A stretch of 39,768 nt of DNA from Sinorhizobium sp. 8-89 (GTDB taxonomy: Bacteria; Pseudomonadota; Alphaproteobacteria; Rhizobiales; Rhizobiaceae): assembly GCF_030124325.1 (NCBI RefSeq), contig NZ_JASKLR010000001.1, positions 252,649 to 292,416 of the forward strand, read 5' to 3'. The translations under genes were made by a program, and so were the position numbers. Below, piece after piece: positions 26,760 to 35,300 of the stretch. Position 1 is the first letter of the stretch; every line of letters begins with the position of its first letter. The notes under the pieces were generated by a model. That model worked only from the letters and a program-made list of their open reading frames with translations, ran no database searches and was not told where the DNA came from.

Positions 26760-26865
26760 GACCCATTTTCCCGGATTCGGCGCGCGAGGGAAAGGGCCTT
26801 GTGCGGCGGTGCCGTCGCAGACGGCGCGATCACGAGGCGATCGGTCTGGAAAATGCGGCCATGAT

Positions 26866-26880
26866 TTAATCCCGCTTTAA
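26866..26880. promoter_or_regulatory. CtrA-type box TTAA-N7-TTAA
   Basis: TTAA at 26866-26869 and TTAA at 26877-26880 (followed by C) are exactly 7 bp apart, the alphaproteobacterial CtrA consensus. It lies in the 391-bp region between mutL and the PAS-REC gene. Nothing else coding is seen in that region except repeat B and a small palindrome at 26941-26960. Confidence 0.5.
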
Positions 26881-27027
26881 CGTTCTGCTGCGATTTTCCA
26901 CAACAACCTGAATGAGAACGGGTTTTGTCTTTGGAGCTCCGCGGCGTTGCTGGACGCCGCGCCCCGCATTCCGCCCGAAGAGACGCCTTCCGAGGCCAAC
27001 CAGCATGTCCCGGAATGAAACCGCCGC

Positions 27028-27126
27028 CACAGCGCCGAGTGTCTTTTCAGACGCCCAAAGGCCGCTGTAAACTTTGGATTGCTGCATCGTTTTGTCCTAA
27101 ATCGTTTCCGATTTAAGGAACCATGC
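27028..27126. repeat. Rhizobial mosaic palindromic repeat, family B copy 2 (inverted)
   Basis: This is the reverse orientation of the 23401-23493 element: CAGCGCC...GTCT-TTTC-AGAC...GGCCGCTG comes first, then TCCTAAATCGTTTCCGATTT and AAGGAACCATGC. It ends 25 bp before the start of the PAS-REC gene, so it lies in that gene's leader. Confidence 0.85.
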
Positions 27127-27150
27127 AGAGGGCGAAATGAGGACAGCGCG

Positions 27151-28875
27151 ATGAACGATGTGGCGTCGGGCGGCGCAGACATCAACAGGGTCATTCTCGA
27201 GTCGAATTGCGACGCGCTTGGCCTTGCTTTGCTTGTCTGCGGTCGAGACGACACGATCCTGTTCGCCAGCCCCTCGATGCTGCAGTTCTTTCCGGTTCCA
27301 GCCCGCCTTTTGGCGCCCGGCACTCGGCTTCGCGATTTTCTCGGTGCCGTCTATGACACCGGTGTGCGCCCGGGAACATTGCCTGAGAACAGCCGCCGCC
27401 GGACAAACAGGGAAGATTGGATCGCCGAGCATATGGCGCTGCATTGGCGCGAGCGCTACGAGAATGTTGAGCGGGCGGGCCGTACCCGCTGGGTCTCTCT
27501 GCGCAAGCGCCGGTTGTCGAGCGGTATCGGCATCTTGTCCGTCACCGATGTTTCCGAACAGAAGAAGCGCGACGAACAGGTTCAGACCGATCTAGAACGC
27601 GTGGAGCTGACGGAAGAGATTCTCGACGCGCAGCCGAATCCGATCTGCGTCAAAGACCGAAACCTCAACTACATCGCCGTCAATAAGGCGTTCTGCACAA
27701 TTCATGATCTGACGCAGGAGACGGTCCTCGGGCGCTCCGCCTGGGATCTCGTAGATGCCGAATTGGCGGAGCGGTTCGAACAGTCGGATCGACTGGTGCT
27801 CGAAACCGGCAAGCCATATTCGGAAGCGGAACATATCGTGCGCGCCGATGGGAGCGATCTCTGGGTCGTGACGCGCAAATATCGCATCGGCATGCCCGGC
27901 CGCCATTTCGTCGTGACCTGCATGAACGATGTCACCGATATTGCGGCCTGGTATCACGGCACGGGTGAGAACAAGGGCGGCAGCGGTCTGCAGATTCTGG
28001 ACTACAGCATCTTTACACCGGCACAGAATTTCTACGATCCCTTCCGTGCATTGAATGTTCAGCAACTGGTCGAGGCGGGATCGATGATCGAGACCCTGCC
28101 CGCGCGTGGACTGCGCGTGCTGCTGGCGACCGGCGACCGAAGCGTGGAGGAACGGCTCGTTGCGCGTCTGCGCGGTTCCGGTCTCGATGCCTGTGCTGTG
28201 CGCAACATCGACGAACTCGAGACTTTCGCATCGGCTGCCGAACGTTTCGGGGTAAAGCTCGATATCCTGGTGCTCGATGGCGCCTTCTCGGAGTTCGCGC
28301 GTGTCCTTGCCGGCTGGCATGCAAGCCCTGTCCTCAAGATCTCCGGCGACATCGATGCCGGCCACCTGCTCGCGGAGATCTTTCGCGCTTGCGCCGAGCG
28401 TCCACAGGCGCGGGCGTCGCTTTCGCAGGCGGACTGGGAAATCTCCTTTGAAAGCGATGTTGCGCCCGGAACGCACGCGCCGGACATTGAAGTGCTGGTC
28501 GCCGAGGACAATCAGATCAACCAGTTCGTCTTCGCCCAGATACTCGAGGGACTTGGGGTTTCCCATCGGATCGCCGCGAATGGCAGGGAGGCGGTAGAGC
28601 TCTGGCACGAACTTCAGCCGGCATTGGTCCTCATGGACGTCTCGATGCCGGTCATGAACGGCTTCGATGCCGCAGCGGCCATCCGCGATGCCGAAAAGGG
28701 GACTGGTCGACGGACACCGATCATTGCGGTAACCGCGCAGGCGCTCGATATCGACCTTCGGCAATGTGAAGCGGTCGGGATGGACGACCACATCATGAAA
28801 CCGGTCAGCCCGGACATGATCGAAGCGATCCTCAGAAAATACATGCCCACGGGGAACATGCGTGCCGTCGGCTGA
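27151..28875 (+). CDS. PAS-PAS-receiver protein lacking a histidine kinase domain, 574 aa
   Basis: Two PAS-type sensor regions come first (about 15-130, of the PAS-7 kind, and about 150-265; NPICVKDRNLNYIAVNKAFC). Next is a receiver-like but degenerate segment (about 320-425; RVLLATGDRSVEERL, LDILVLDGAFSEF). A complete receiver domain occupies 445-565, with the acidic pocket in VAEDNQINQ, phospho-acceptor Asp496 in VLMDVSMPVMNG, a Thr in VTAQA and Lys in IMKP. No HisKA H-box or ATPase motifs occur between PAS and receiver, where a hybrid kinase would have them. I chose ATG 27151 (GAGGA seven bases upstream) because earlier codons lie in repeat B. The GGDEF-EAL gene follows on the same strand after 263 bp, so it may be an input to that output. 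Confidence 0.88.
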   Translation: MNDVASGGADINRVILESNCDALGLALLVCGRDDTILFASPSMLQFFPVPARLLAPGTRLRDFLGAVYDTGVRPGTLPENSRRRTNREDWIAEHMALHWRERYENVERAGRTRWVSLRKRRLSSGIGILSVTDVSEQKKRDEQVQTDLERVELTEEILDAQPNPICVKDRNLNYIAVNKAFCTIHDLTQETVLGRSAWDLVDAELAERFEQSDRLVLETGKPYSEAEHIVRADGSDLWVVTRKYRIGMPGRHFVVTCMNDVTDIAAWYHGTGENKGGSGLQILDYSIFTPAQNFYDPFRALNVQQLVEAGSMIETLPARGLRVLLATGDRSVEERLVARLRGSGLDACAVRNIDELETFASAAERFGVKLDILVLDGAFSEFARVLAGWHASPVLKISGDIDAGHLLAEIFRACAERPQARASLSQADWEISFESDVAPGTHAPDIEVLVAEDNQINQFVFAQILEGLGVSHRIAANGREAVELWHELQPALVLMDVSMPVMNGFDAAAAIRDAEKGTGRRTPIIAVTAQALDIDLRQCEAVGMDDHIMKPVSPDMIEAILRKYMPTGNMRAVG

Positions 28876-29138
28876 GGCTTCAATCCTGTCAATTCTTCAG
28901 AATTAGGGATGCCGACGGAAGATTTGATAGCGAGGCGATATGGGATTGTTAACCCCCGATTGTCATCGTCTGCATCGAACTGCCAGAAAGTGTAGAGCCT
29001 CGCAGCAATGAATGCGTTTCGTCCAGCCGCCCAGCCACTGCTTTCGCCGATGCGGGAGATCCATGTCCGTCGGCGAGGATCGCTGCGCCGCGGCCGTTTC
29101 GCAGCGCCTGCGCCAGTCCGCTGCGAGAGCTTGCGGCC

Positions 29139-30488
29139 ATGATGTGGAGGCAGGCCGCAGGTCATGAGATTGTCGAGGTGCCGCCTCCCGTGCCGCTCAT
29201 CGATCAACTGACCGGCTTGGGTAATGGCCGGCATTTGCGGCAAAAGGTCTGCGAGCTTGCCGCGGAACGCGCGAGCGACCCGGCGCCGTTCACCATAGGC
29301 CTTGCCAATCTCGATGGCTTCAAGCCGATCAATGACCTGTTCGGGCCGGAAGCTGGCGATCAGATCCTCTGCCAGGTCGCACACCGCCTGAAAGCCTGCG
29401 TTCCGGAAGGTGCGACCGTGACACGCACTTCGGATGACGAGTTCGCATTCGTCCTGCCGCTGATCTTCGAGCGCAAGGGCGCCGAAAAGCTTGGCCGCGT
29501 GCTGAAGGAAGTGCTGTCGGCGCCCTTCGATCTCGGCGACCGCAACGTCCGCCTGTCGGCGTCCTTCGGCTTCGCGGTCTATCCTTTCGCCGGCAATAGC
29601 TTTGAAGACCTGCTGAAGAGCGCCGACACAGCGCTCTATCGGTCGAAACGGCGCGGTCGTGGCCAGATCACCGTCTATTCGCAGGAGATAGCCCAGGAGA
29701 TGAAGCGCGCCACGCAGCTCGAACAGGCGCTGCGCAACGCGATCATAGCCGATCAGGTCGACGTGCATTTTCAGCCCATCGTCGACCTTCGCAGCGACAC
29801 GGTCGTCGGCTTCGAAGCGTTGGCAAGATGGTGCGACGCGGATCTCGGCTACGTTTCGCCATCCGTGTTCGTGCCACTTGCCGAAGAGCGCGGTTTTATC
29901 GAGTCGCTGGCGGAAACGCTTTTGCGCAAGGCAGCACAGGCCGCGCTGTCGTGGCCGAAGGAGCTTTTCCTTTCCTTCAATCTCTCCTCTGCGCAGCTGA
30001 TGGATACCGCGACCAGCGCGCGTCTGCTGTCGATCATCAACCAGGTCGGGCTCGACCCACGCCGGCTGGAGCTTGAAATCACCGAGACAGCGGTGATGGC
30101 GGATGCGGACGTGGCGCAGAAGATCGTTTCCGAGTTGCGGGCGGCGGGCGTGCGCGTCTCGCTCGATGATTTCGGGACGGGACAATCGAGCCTCGGCCGG
30201 CTGCGGGATTTTTCCTTCGACAAGGTGAAGATCGATCGCGCCTTCGTCTCCCGGATCTCCGCCGATCGCGCGTCGGAACATATCATCAAGGCCATCGTCT
30301 CGATGTGCGAAGGGCTGGAGCTTGAGGTCGTCGCCGAAGGCATCGAGGATTTTTCCGAAGCGCTGAAGTTGAAGGCGCTCGGCTGCGGCATGGGGCAGGG
30401 CTATTTCTACGGCAAGCCGGCGGACGCCGTTGCGACGATGCGTTATCTTTCGGATCGCTATCGCGACGTTGCTGCGGCATCGCGTTGA
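29139..30488 (+). CDS. Degenerate GGDEF + intact EAL protein, probable c-di-GMP phosphodiesterase, 449 aa
   Basis: The GGDEF domain (about 20-185) has SDDEF (98-102) in place of GG(D/E)EF, so cyclase activity is unlikely, although it may bind GTP to control the second domain. The EAL domain (about 200-445) is complete in its motifs: FEALARW (Glu226), LEITET, DDFGTGQSSL, KIDRAF and EVVAEGIED, predicting hydrolysis of cyclic di-GMP. No transmembrane segment or PAS domain precedes it. The start is uncertain: the ATGATG at 29139 has only a distant GAGAG, and a 44-codon Arg-rich reading frame (29008-29142) overlaps it as ATGA. The 3' end overlaps the convergent LysR gene by 31 bp. Confidence 0.9.
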   Translation: MMWRQAAGHEIVEVPPPVPLIDQLTGLGNGRHLRQKVCELAAERASDPAPFTIGLANLDGFKPINDLFGPEAGDQILCQVAHRLKACVPEGATVTRTSDDEFAFVLPLIFERKGAEKLGRVLKEVLSAPFDLGDRNVRLSASFGFAVYPFAGNSFEDLLKSADTALYRSKRRGRGQITVYSQEIAQEMKRATQLEQALRNAIIADQVDVHFQPIVDLRSDTVVGFEALARWCDADLGYVSPSVFVPLAEERGFIESLAETLLRKAAQAALSWPKELFLSFNLSSAQLMDTATSARLLSIINQVGLDPRRLELEITETAVMADADVAQKIVSELRAAGVRVSLDDFGTGQSSLGRLRDFSFDKVKIDRAFVSRISADRASEHIIKAIVSMCEGLELEVVAEGIEDFSEALKLKALGCGMGQGYFYGKPADAVATMRYLSDRYRDVAAASR

Positions 30489-31429
30489 CGGCCGCCTTCA
30501 TCGGCACCGACCGCGGAACGATCATGCAATCCCTCGTCGAGTAGCCAGTCCCTGATGCGCCGTGCTTGCGTGTTGAGTTCGCGCGACCGCGGCCAGACGA
30601 CATAGAATGCATGTCCGGTCTTCAACACGTGCCCGCCCACCGGAACAAGTGCGCCGGAGCGGACCTGCCGCTCGATCAGGTGTTCCCAGCCGAGCGCGAT
30701 TCCTTCCCCGGCAAGCACTGCCTGGATGACCAGCACGTAGTCGTTTATCGTAAGCCGTCGCCCCTGCGCAGGATCGGCAAGACCCGCACTCGCGAACCAC
30801 TCCGTCCAGTCGCAGGCCCGCCGCACGGGCTCTTCGAGATGGATGAGATTGTGTCGCATCAGGTCGGCCGGCGTCTCCGGCAGGCCATGCGCCTCGATAT
30901 AGGCGGGCGTCGCGACCGCGTTGACCACTTCCTCGGCCAGCAGAGCCGCATGATATCGTGGCCAATGGCTGGGATCTCCGCCTCGAACGCCTAAGGGAAT
31001 GGGTTCTTCGTCGAGATCGAGGTCGCGCACGCTGGTCTGGATGCGAAGATCGATCTCCGGCAGGTCTTCGCGCAGCCGCGTCAGCCGCGGAAGCATCCAC
31101 ATCGAGGCAAAGGCGGTCGAAGCGGCGAGCGTGACATTCGTCTCGCGACCTTTCGCACGAATATCCTCGGCCGATTTCTGGATCCGCGACAGGCCAACGG
31201 ACACGTCCGCATGGAATTTTTCGCCTGCCTCCGTCAATTCAACCGCGCGGTGCACGCGGTGAAACAGCGGCACGCCGAGTTGGTCCTCGAGACCTCGGAT
31301 GGCGTAAGATACGGCCGCTTGCGTCATTCCGAGCTCATTTGCGGCGCGGGTGAAATTCTGATGCCGGCCGGCCGCCTCGAAAACGATGAGGCTGGCGGCG
31401 GAAGGAAGCAGGCGGCGCAGATTTCCCAT
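30458..31429 (-). CDS. LysR-family transcriptional regulator (GcvA-like), 323 aa
   Basis: The N-terminal winged helix-turn-helix (about 1-65; FEAAGRHQNFTRAANELGMTQAAVSYAIRGLE) and a periplasmic-binding-protein-like effector domain follow the GcvA subgroup pattern, with PLFHRVHRAVELTEAG and the C-terminal FYVVWPRSR segment. It is divergent from the methyltransferase gene over a 91-bp shared region, the usual LysR arrangement for autorepression and activation of the neighbour. The inducer may therefore be a methylated amine or betaine (inference). The gene ends with a charged tail that overlaps the GGDEF-EAL gene end by 31 bp. Confidence 0.93.
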   Translation of the reverse strand: MGNLRRLLPSAASLIVFEAAGRHQNFTRAANELGMTQAAVSYAIRGLEDQLGVPLFHRVHRAVELTEAGEKFHADVSVGLSRIQKSAEDIRAKGRETNVTLAASTAFASMWMLPRLTRLREDLPEIDLRIQTSVRDLDLDEEPIPLGVRGGDPSHWPRYHAALLAEEVVNAVATPAYIEAHGLPETPADLMRHNLIHLEEPVRRACDWTEWFASAGLADPAQGRRLTINDYVLVIQAVLAGEGIALGWEHLIERQVRSGALVPVGGHVLKTGHAFYVVWPRSRELNTQARRIRDWLLDEGLHDRSAVGADEGGRQRDAAATSR

Positions 31430-31520
31430 AAATGCAGCTTATAGAATGCGTCAAATTTTTCCAGCGTTACAATCACGTTGATGGTCACTAGCATCATGAG
31501 AAATGATGGGAGGTTGGCAA

Positions 31521-33068
31521 ATGGAAGCATCGTCGGCAGCAACGGGAGAGGCGTCTCGGCGAACCCGAGGTGCGAGATCGCAGCGACGGGAAGCCGGCAG
31601 GAATCTCGGCATTCCCTTTATCGTCCGCAACATACCGACCTACGATGTTCTCGGCGAGGAAAGCCTGCAGCGGATCGAGCGGACCGCGGATCGCATCCTC
31701 GCCGAAGTCGGGATCGAGTTTCGCGACGATGCCGTGGCACTTGATCACTGGAAGCGAGCCGGCGCGAAAGTCGATGGGGTCCGGGTCACCTTCGAACCCG
31801 GCATGCTGAAGGAGATCGTCCGTTCCGCACCGCCGCAGTTCACCCAGCACGCCCGCAATCCTGCCCGCAGCATCGAGATCGGCGGCCGCAACGTCGTCTT
31901 TTCCCCGGCCTATGGTTCTCCCTTCGTCATGGATCTCGACAAAGGCAGGCGCTACGGCACGATCGAGGACTTCCGCAATCTTGTGAAGCTCGCCCAGTCG
32001 AGTCCGTGGCTGCACCATTCCGGCGGAACGATCTGCGAGCCGGTCGACGTGCCCGTCAATAAGCGCCACCTCGATATGGTCTACAGCCACATCAAATATT
32101 CCGATCGCGCCTTCATGGGCTCGATTACGGCCGAGGAGCGTGCAGAGGATTCGATCGAAATGGCGCGGATCCTCTTCGGCGCCGATTTCGTGGACAAGAA
32201 CTGCGTCATTCTCGGCAACGTCAACGTCAATTCGCCGCTCGTCTGGGACGGAACGATGACCAGGTCGTTGCGCGCCTATGCGCGCGCCAACCAGGCGGCG
32301 GTCATCGTGCCCTTCATCCTGGGCGGAGCGATGGGGCCTGTGACCAATGCCGGCGCCATCGCCCAGTCCTATGCCGAAACGCTTGCCGGCTGCGCGCTGA
32401 CGCAGCTCGAACGAAAGGGAGCGCCGGTGATCTTCGGCAACTTTCTTTCCTCGATGTCGCTTCGCTCGGGCTCGCCCACTTTCGGGACGCCGGAGCCGGC
32501 GATCGGCAGCATGGTCGTCGGGCAGCTCGCCCGCCGGTTGGGCCTGCCGCTGCGCTGCGCCGGCAATTTTTCCAATTCGAAGCTGCCGGACGCCCAGGCG
32601 ATGCAGGAGGGCGTCATGTCGATGCTGTCGGCAGTCCATTGCGGCGCCAACTTCATCCTGCATTCGGCGGGTTTCGTCGATGGTCTGCTCGCGATGTCCT
32701 ACGAGAAGTTCGTGATGGATACCGATTTCTGCGGAGCGCTCCACTCCTATCTCGCCGGCGTGGTCGTCGACGACAATGCGCTTGCGATGGATGCCTTTCT
32801 GGAGGTTGGACCGGGCAGCCATTTTCTCGGCTGCGATCATACGATGCGCAACTATCAGACCGCTTTCTGGGACAGCGCGCTGTCGGACAACGAACCGTTC
32901 GAGAAGTGGGTCGAGCAGGGCGAGACGGACATGGCGACGCGCGCCAACCGAAGCTGGAAGAAGACGCTGGCCGAATATGAAGCGCCGCCTCTGGATGTAG
33001 CAATCGACGAGGCTCTGATGGACTATGTCACCAGACGCAAGAACAGCATGCCCGACGCCTGGTACTGA
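31521..33068 (+). CDS. MttB-family (trimethylamine methyltransferase-like) protein, non-pyrrolysine, 515 aa
   Basis: COG5598/MttB superfamily members transfer a methyl group from a quaternary or tertiary amine to a corrinoid protein. Archaeal MttB uses pyrrolysine at an in-frame UAG. This gene has no such codon, so it belongs to the non-Pyl branch, which includes glycine-betaine, proline-betaine and carnitine methyltransferases. Family landmarks visible are RIERTADRILAEVGIEF near residue 45, the SPAYGSPFVMD and HHSGGTICEP segments, the FILGGAMGPVTNAG block and the C-terminal FLGCDHTMRNYQTAFW. ATG 31521 has GGGAGG seven bases upstream, preferred over the ATGs at 31503 and 31506. An Old Yellow Enzyme-like gene follows by 27 bp. 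No corrinoid protein or reactivase is nearby, so the methyl acceptor is unresolved. Confidence 0.9.
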   Translation: MEASSAATGEASRRTRGARSQRREAGRNLGIPFIVRNIPTYDVLGEESLQRIERTADRILAEVGIEFRDDAVALDHWKRAGAKVDGVRVTFEPGMLKEIVRSAPPQFTQHARNPARSIEIGGRNVVFSPAYGSPFVMDLDKGRRYGTIEDFRNLVKLAQSSPWLHHSGGTICEPVDVPVNKRHLDMVYSHIKYSDRAFMGSITAEERAEDSIEMARILFGADFVDKNCVILGNVNVNSPLVWDGTMTRSLRAYARANQAAVIVPFILGGAMGPVTNAGAIAQSYAETLAGCALTQLERKGAPVIFGNFLSSMSLRSGSPTFGTPEPAIGSMVVGQLARRLGLPLRCAGNFSNSKLPDAQAMQEGVMSMLSAVHCGANFILHSAGFVDGLLAMSYEKFVMDTDFCGALHSYLAGVVVDDNALAMDAFLEVGPGSHFLGCDHTMRNYQTAFWDSALSDNEPFEKWVEQGETDMATRANRSWKKTLAEYEAPPLDVAIDEALMDYVTRRKNSMPDAWY

Positions 33069-33095
33069 CCGGCACGACAGCCCAAGGACCGTTGA

Positions 33096-35144
33096 ATGAC
33101 CCTCTCGAAAGACCCGCTGCTCCAGCCTTACCGTCTAAAGCATTTGACTCTCAAGAACAGGATCATGTCCACGGCCCATGAGCCGGCCTATTCGGAAGAC
33201 GGCATGCCGAAGGACCGCTATCGGCTCTACCATCTGGAAAAGGCCAAAGGGGGGATCGCGCTGACGATGACGGCCGGCTCGGCGATCGTTTCCGAGGACT
33301 CGCCGCCGGCCTTCGGCAATCTCTACGCCTACGCGGATGAAATCGTGCCATGGCTGAAGAAGATCGCCGACGACTGTCATGAGCACGGCACCGCCGTCAT
33401 GATCCAGTTGACACATCTTGGCCGTCGCACGAGCTGGAACAAGGGCGACTGGCTACCGGTGCTGAGCGCCTCTCCGATCCGCGAGCCCGCGCATCGGTCC
33501 TTTCCGAAGGAAATCGAGGAGTGGGACATCGAGCGGATCGTCAGCGATTATGCAGCGGCCGCCAGCCGCATGCAGGCCGCCGGCCTCGACGGCATCGAGA
33601 TCGAGGCCTACGGCCATCTGATCGACAGCTTCTGGTCGCCGGCCACCAATCATCGCGATGACGAATATGGCGGCTCGCTCGACAATCGCCTGCGCTTTAT
33701 GAATCTGGTGCTCGACGCCGTGCGCAGGACGGTCGGTCCTGATTTCATCGTCGGGACGCGCATGGTTGCGGACGAAGACTGGGACCAGGGCCTGTCGAAG
33801 GAAGAAGGCGTCGAGATCGCGAGGCGGCTCGCCGATTCCGGCAAGCTCGACTTCCTGAATATCATTCGCGGCCATATCGACCACGACGCGCCGCTCACCA
33901 AGGTTATCCCTATCCAGGGCATGGCCGCCTCGCCGCATCTCGACTTCGCCGGAGAAGTTCGGGCGGCGACAAAATTTCCGGTCTTTCATGCCGCCCGCAT
34001 CGCCGACGTCGCAACGGCGCGCCACGCGATCGCCGAAGGCAAGCTCGACATGGTCGGCATGACCCGCGCCCATATCGCCGATCCGCATATCGTCAGGAAG
34101 ATCGAGCAGGGACGCGAGGCCGAGATCCGGCCCTGCGTCGGCGCAACCTATTGTCTCGACCGCATCTATGAGGGCGGAGGCGCCCTCTGTATCCACAACG
34201 CGGCCACCGGGCGCGAGGCGATCGTGCCGCACGTCATTTCGAAGAGCGACGGACCTCGCCGGCGGGCGGTTGTCGTCGGAGCGGGACCCGCCGGCCTCGA
34301 GGCCGCGCGCGTGCTCGCCGAGCGCGGCCACTCGGTCGAGCTGCTGGAGGCGACCGGCGAAGCTGGCGGCCAGATCCTACTTGCGGCGCGAAACCCCCGC
34401 CGCAGGGAAATGATCGGCATTGTCGACTGGCGGCTTTCCGAACTCGAACGGCTGGGTGTTCCGATCCATTACAATGTTTTTGCCGGCGTGGAGGACGTGC
34501 TAGAGCGTGAACCGGATCTCGTTGTCGTCGCGACCGGCGGCATCGCCCAGAATCCCACGCTCGGGGCAGGCGACGACCTCGTCGTTTCGAGCTGGGATAT
34601 CATCGCCGGCACGGTGAAGGCCGAGGGGCCGGTGCTGCTCTATGACGACAACGGCGCGCACAGCGGCATGACCGCTGCGGAACTGATAGCCAGAGCCGGC
34701 ATCGAGCTCGAAATCGTCTCGCCCGAGCGCATGTTCGCGCCCGAGGTGGGCGGCATGAACCATGTTCCCTATGCGAAGGCCTTCGCCGAGAAGAATGTGC
34801 GGGTAACGATCAACACCCGGCTGAAATCGGTGAGACGCGACGGCAACTCGCTTGTTGCGACGCTGGGTTCCGATTTTTCCGAGACCGCTTCCGTTGAGCG
34901 GCGGGTCGCGCAAGTGGTCGTCGAGCATGGAACGGTGCCGATGGCCGAACTCTACGTGGAACTCAAGCCGCTGTCCCGCAATCTGGGCGCGGTCGACTAC
35001 AAGGCTCTTATCCGTCGCGAAAACCCGATTGCCGTTCGCAATCCCGAAGGGACGTTCGACTTGTTCCGGATCGGCGATGCGGTGGCGAGCCGCAATATCC
35101 ATGCGGGCATCTACGACGCGCTGAGATACGGCGTTCTGTTCTAG
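33096..35144 (+). CDS. Old Yellow Enzyme/TMADH-type FMN oxidoreductase (N-demethylase-like), 682 aa
   Basis: An N-terminal FMN TIM barrel (about 1-345) is followed by a cysteine segment and an FAD/NADH-type domain (about 385-660) with GAGPAGLEAARVLAERG, the architecture of trimethylamine dehydrogenase, 2,4-dienoyl-CoA reductase and stachydrine/N-methylproline demethylases. Cys347, Cys353 and Cys365 match three of the four [4Fe-4S] ligands of TMADH, but the remaining ligand position is Ala350. In the barrel the usual HGY reads Y172-G-H174. This combination resembles what I remember of N-methylproline demethylases rather than TMADH. AAGGA is seven bases before the ATG. It is co-transcribed with the MttB-like gene, so it probably oxidises the N-methyl product or a related methylamine. 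Confidence 0.9.
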   Translation: MTLSKDPLLQPYRLKHLTLKNRIMSTAHEPAYSEDGMPKDRYRLYHLEKAKGGIALTMTAGSAIVSEDSPPAFGNLYAYADEIVPWLKKIADDCHEHGTAVMIQLTHLGRRTSWNKGDWLPVLSASPIREPAHRSFPKEIEEWDIERIVSDYAAAASRMQAAGLDGIEIEAYGHLIDSFWSPATNHRDDEYGGSLDNRLRFMNLVLDAVRRTVGPDFIVGTRMVADEDWDQGLSKEEGVEIARRLADSGKLDFLNIIRGHIDHDAPLTKVIPIQGMAASPHLDFAGEVRAATKFPVFHAARIADVATARHAIAEGKLDMVGMTRAHIADPHIVRKIEQGREAEIRPCVGATYCLDRIYEGGGALCIHNAATGREAIVPHVISKSDGPRRRAVVVGAGPAGLEAARVLAERGHSVELLEATGEAGGQILLAARNPRRREMIGIVDWRLSELERLGVPIHYNVFAGVEDVLEREPDLVVVATGGIAQNPTLGAGDDLVVSSWDIIAGTVKAEGPVLLYDDNGAHSGMTAAELIARAGIELEIVSPERMFAPEVGGMNHVPYAKAFAEKNVRVTINTRLKSVRRDGNSLVATLGSDFSETASVERRVAQVVVEHGTVPMAELYVELKPLSRNLGAVDYKALIRRENPIAVRNPEGTFDLFRIGDAVASRNIHAGIYDALRYGVLF

Positions 35145-35145
35145 G

Positions 35146-35229
35146 GAAATTCCGGAAAGCCTAAAGGTTTCCGTTCGGAATTGCGTAGTTTTCGGAGAGT
35201 TAGATCATGTTTCAATGAAATGATCTGAC
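35146..35229. repeat. Dispersed rhizobial intergenic repeat, family A copy 2
   Basis: It contains GTTTCCGTTCGGAATTGCGT followed by AGTTTTCGGAGAGTTAG and ends GTTTCAATGAAATGATCTGA, matching the element at 12728-12829. It starts just after the oxidoreductase stop. Confidence 0.75.
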
Positions 35230-35235
35230 CCGCAA

Positions 35236-35264
35236 AAAAAGCGGCGCATAGCGCGCCGCTTTTT
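35236..35264. terminator. Bidirectional terminator between convergent genes
   Basis: AAAAAGCGGCGC (35236-35247), loop ATAGC, GCGCCGCTTTTT (35253-35264): a 12-bp stem with an A tract on one side and a T tract on the other. It serves both the methylamine module (plus) and the PRC-barrel gene (minus). Confidence 0.92.
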
Positions 35265-35300
35265 CGGGCGTTAGGAGCGGGAGGTCCGCTCGGTGCCAAC

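Noticed and set aside
28614..30281. 555-codon minus-strand frame opposite the PAS-REC and EAL genes
   Set aside because: It crosses the intergenic region and two real genes, and its sequence is a typical shadow.
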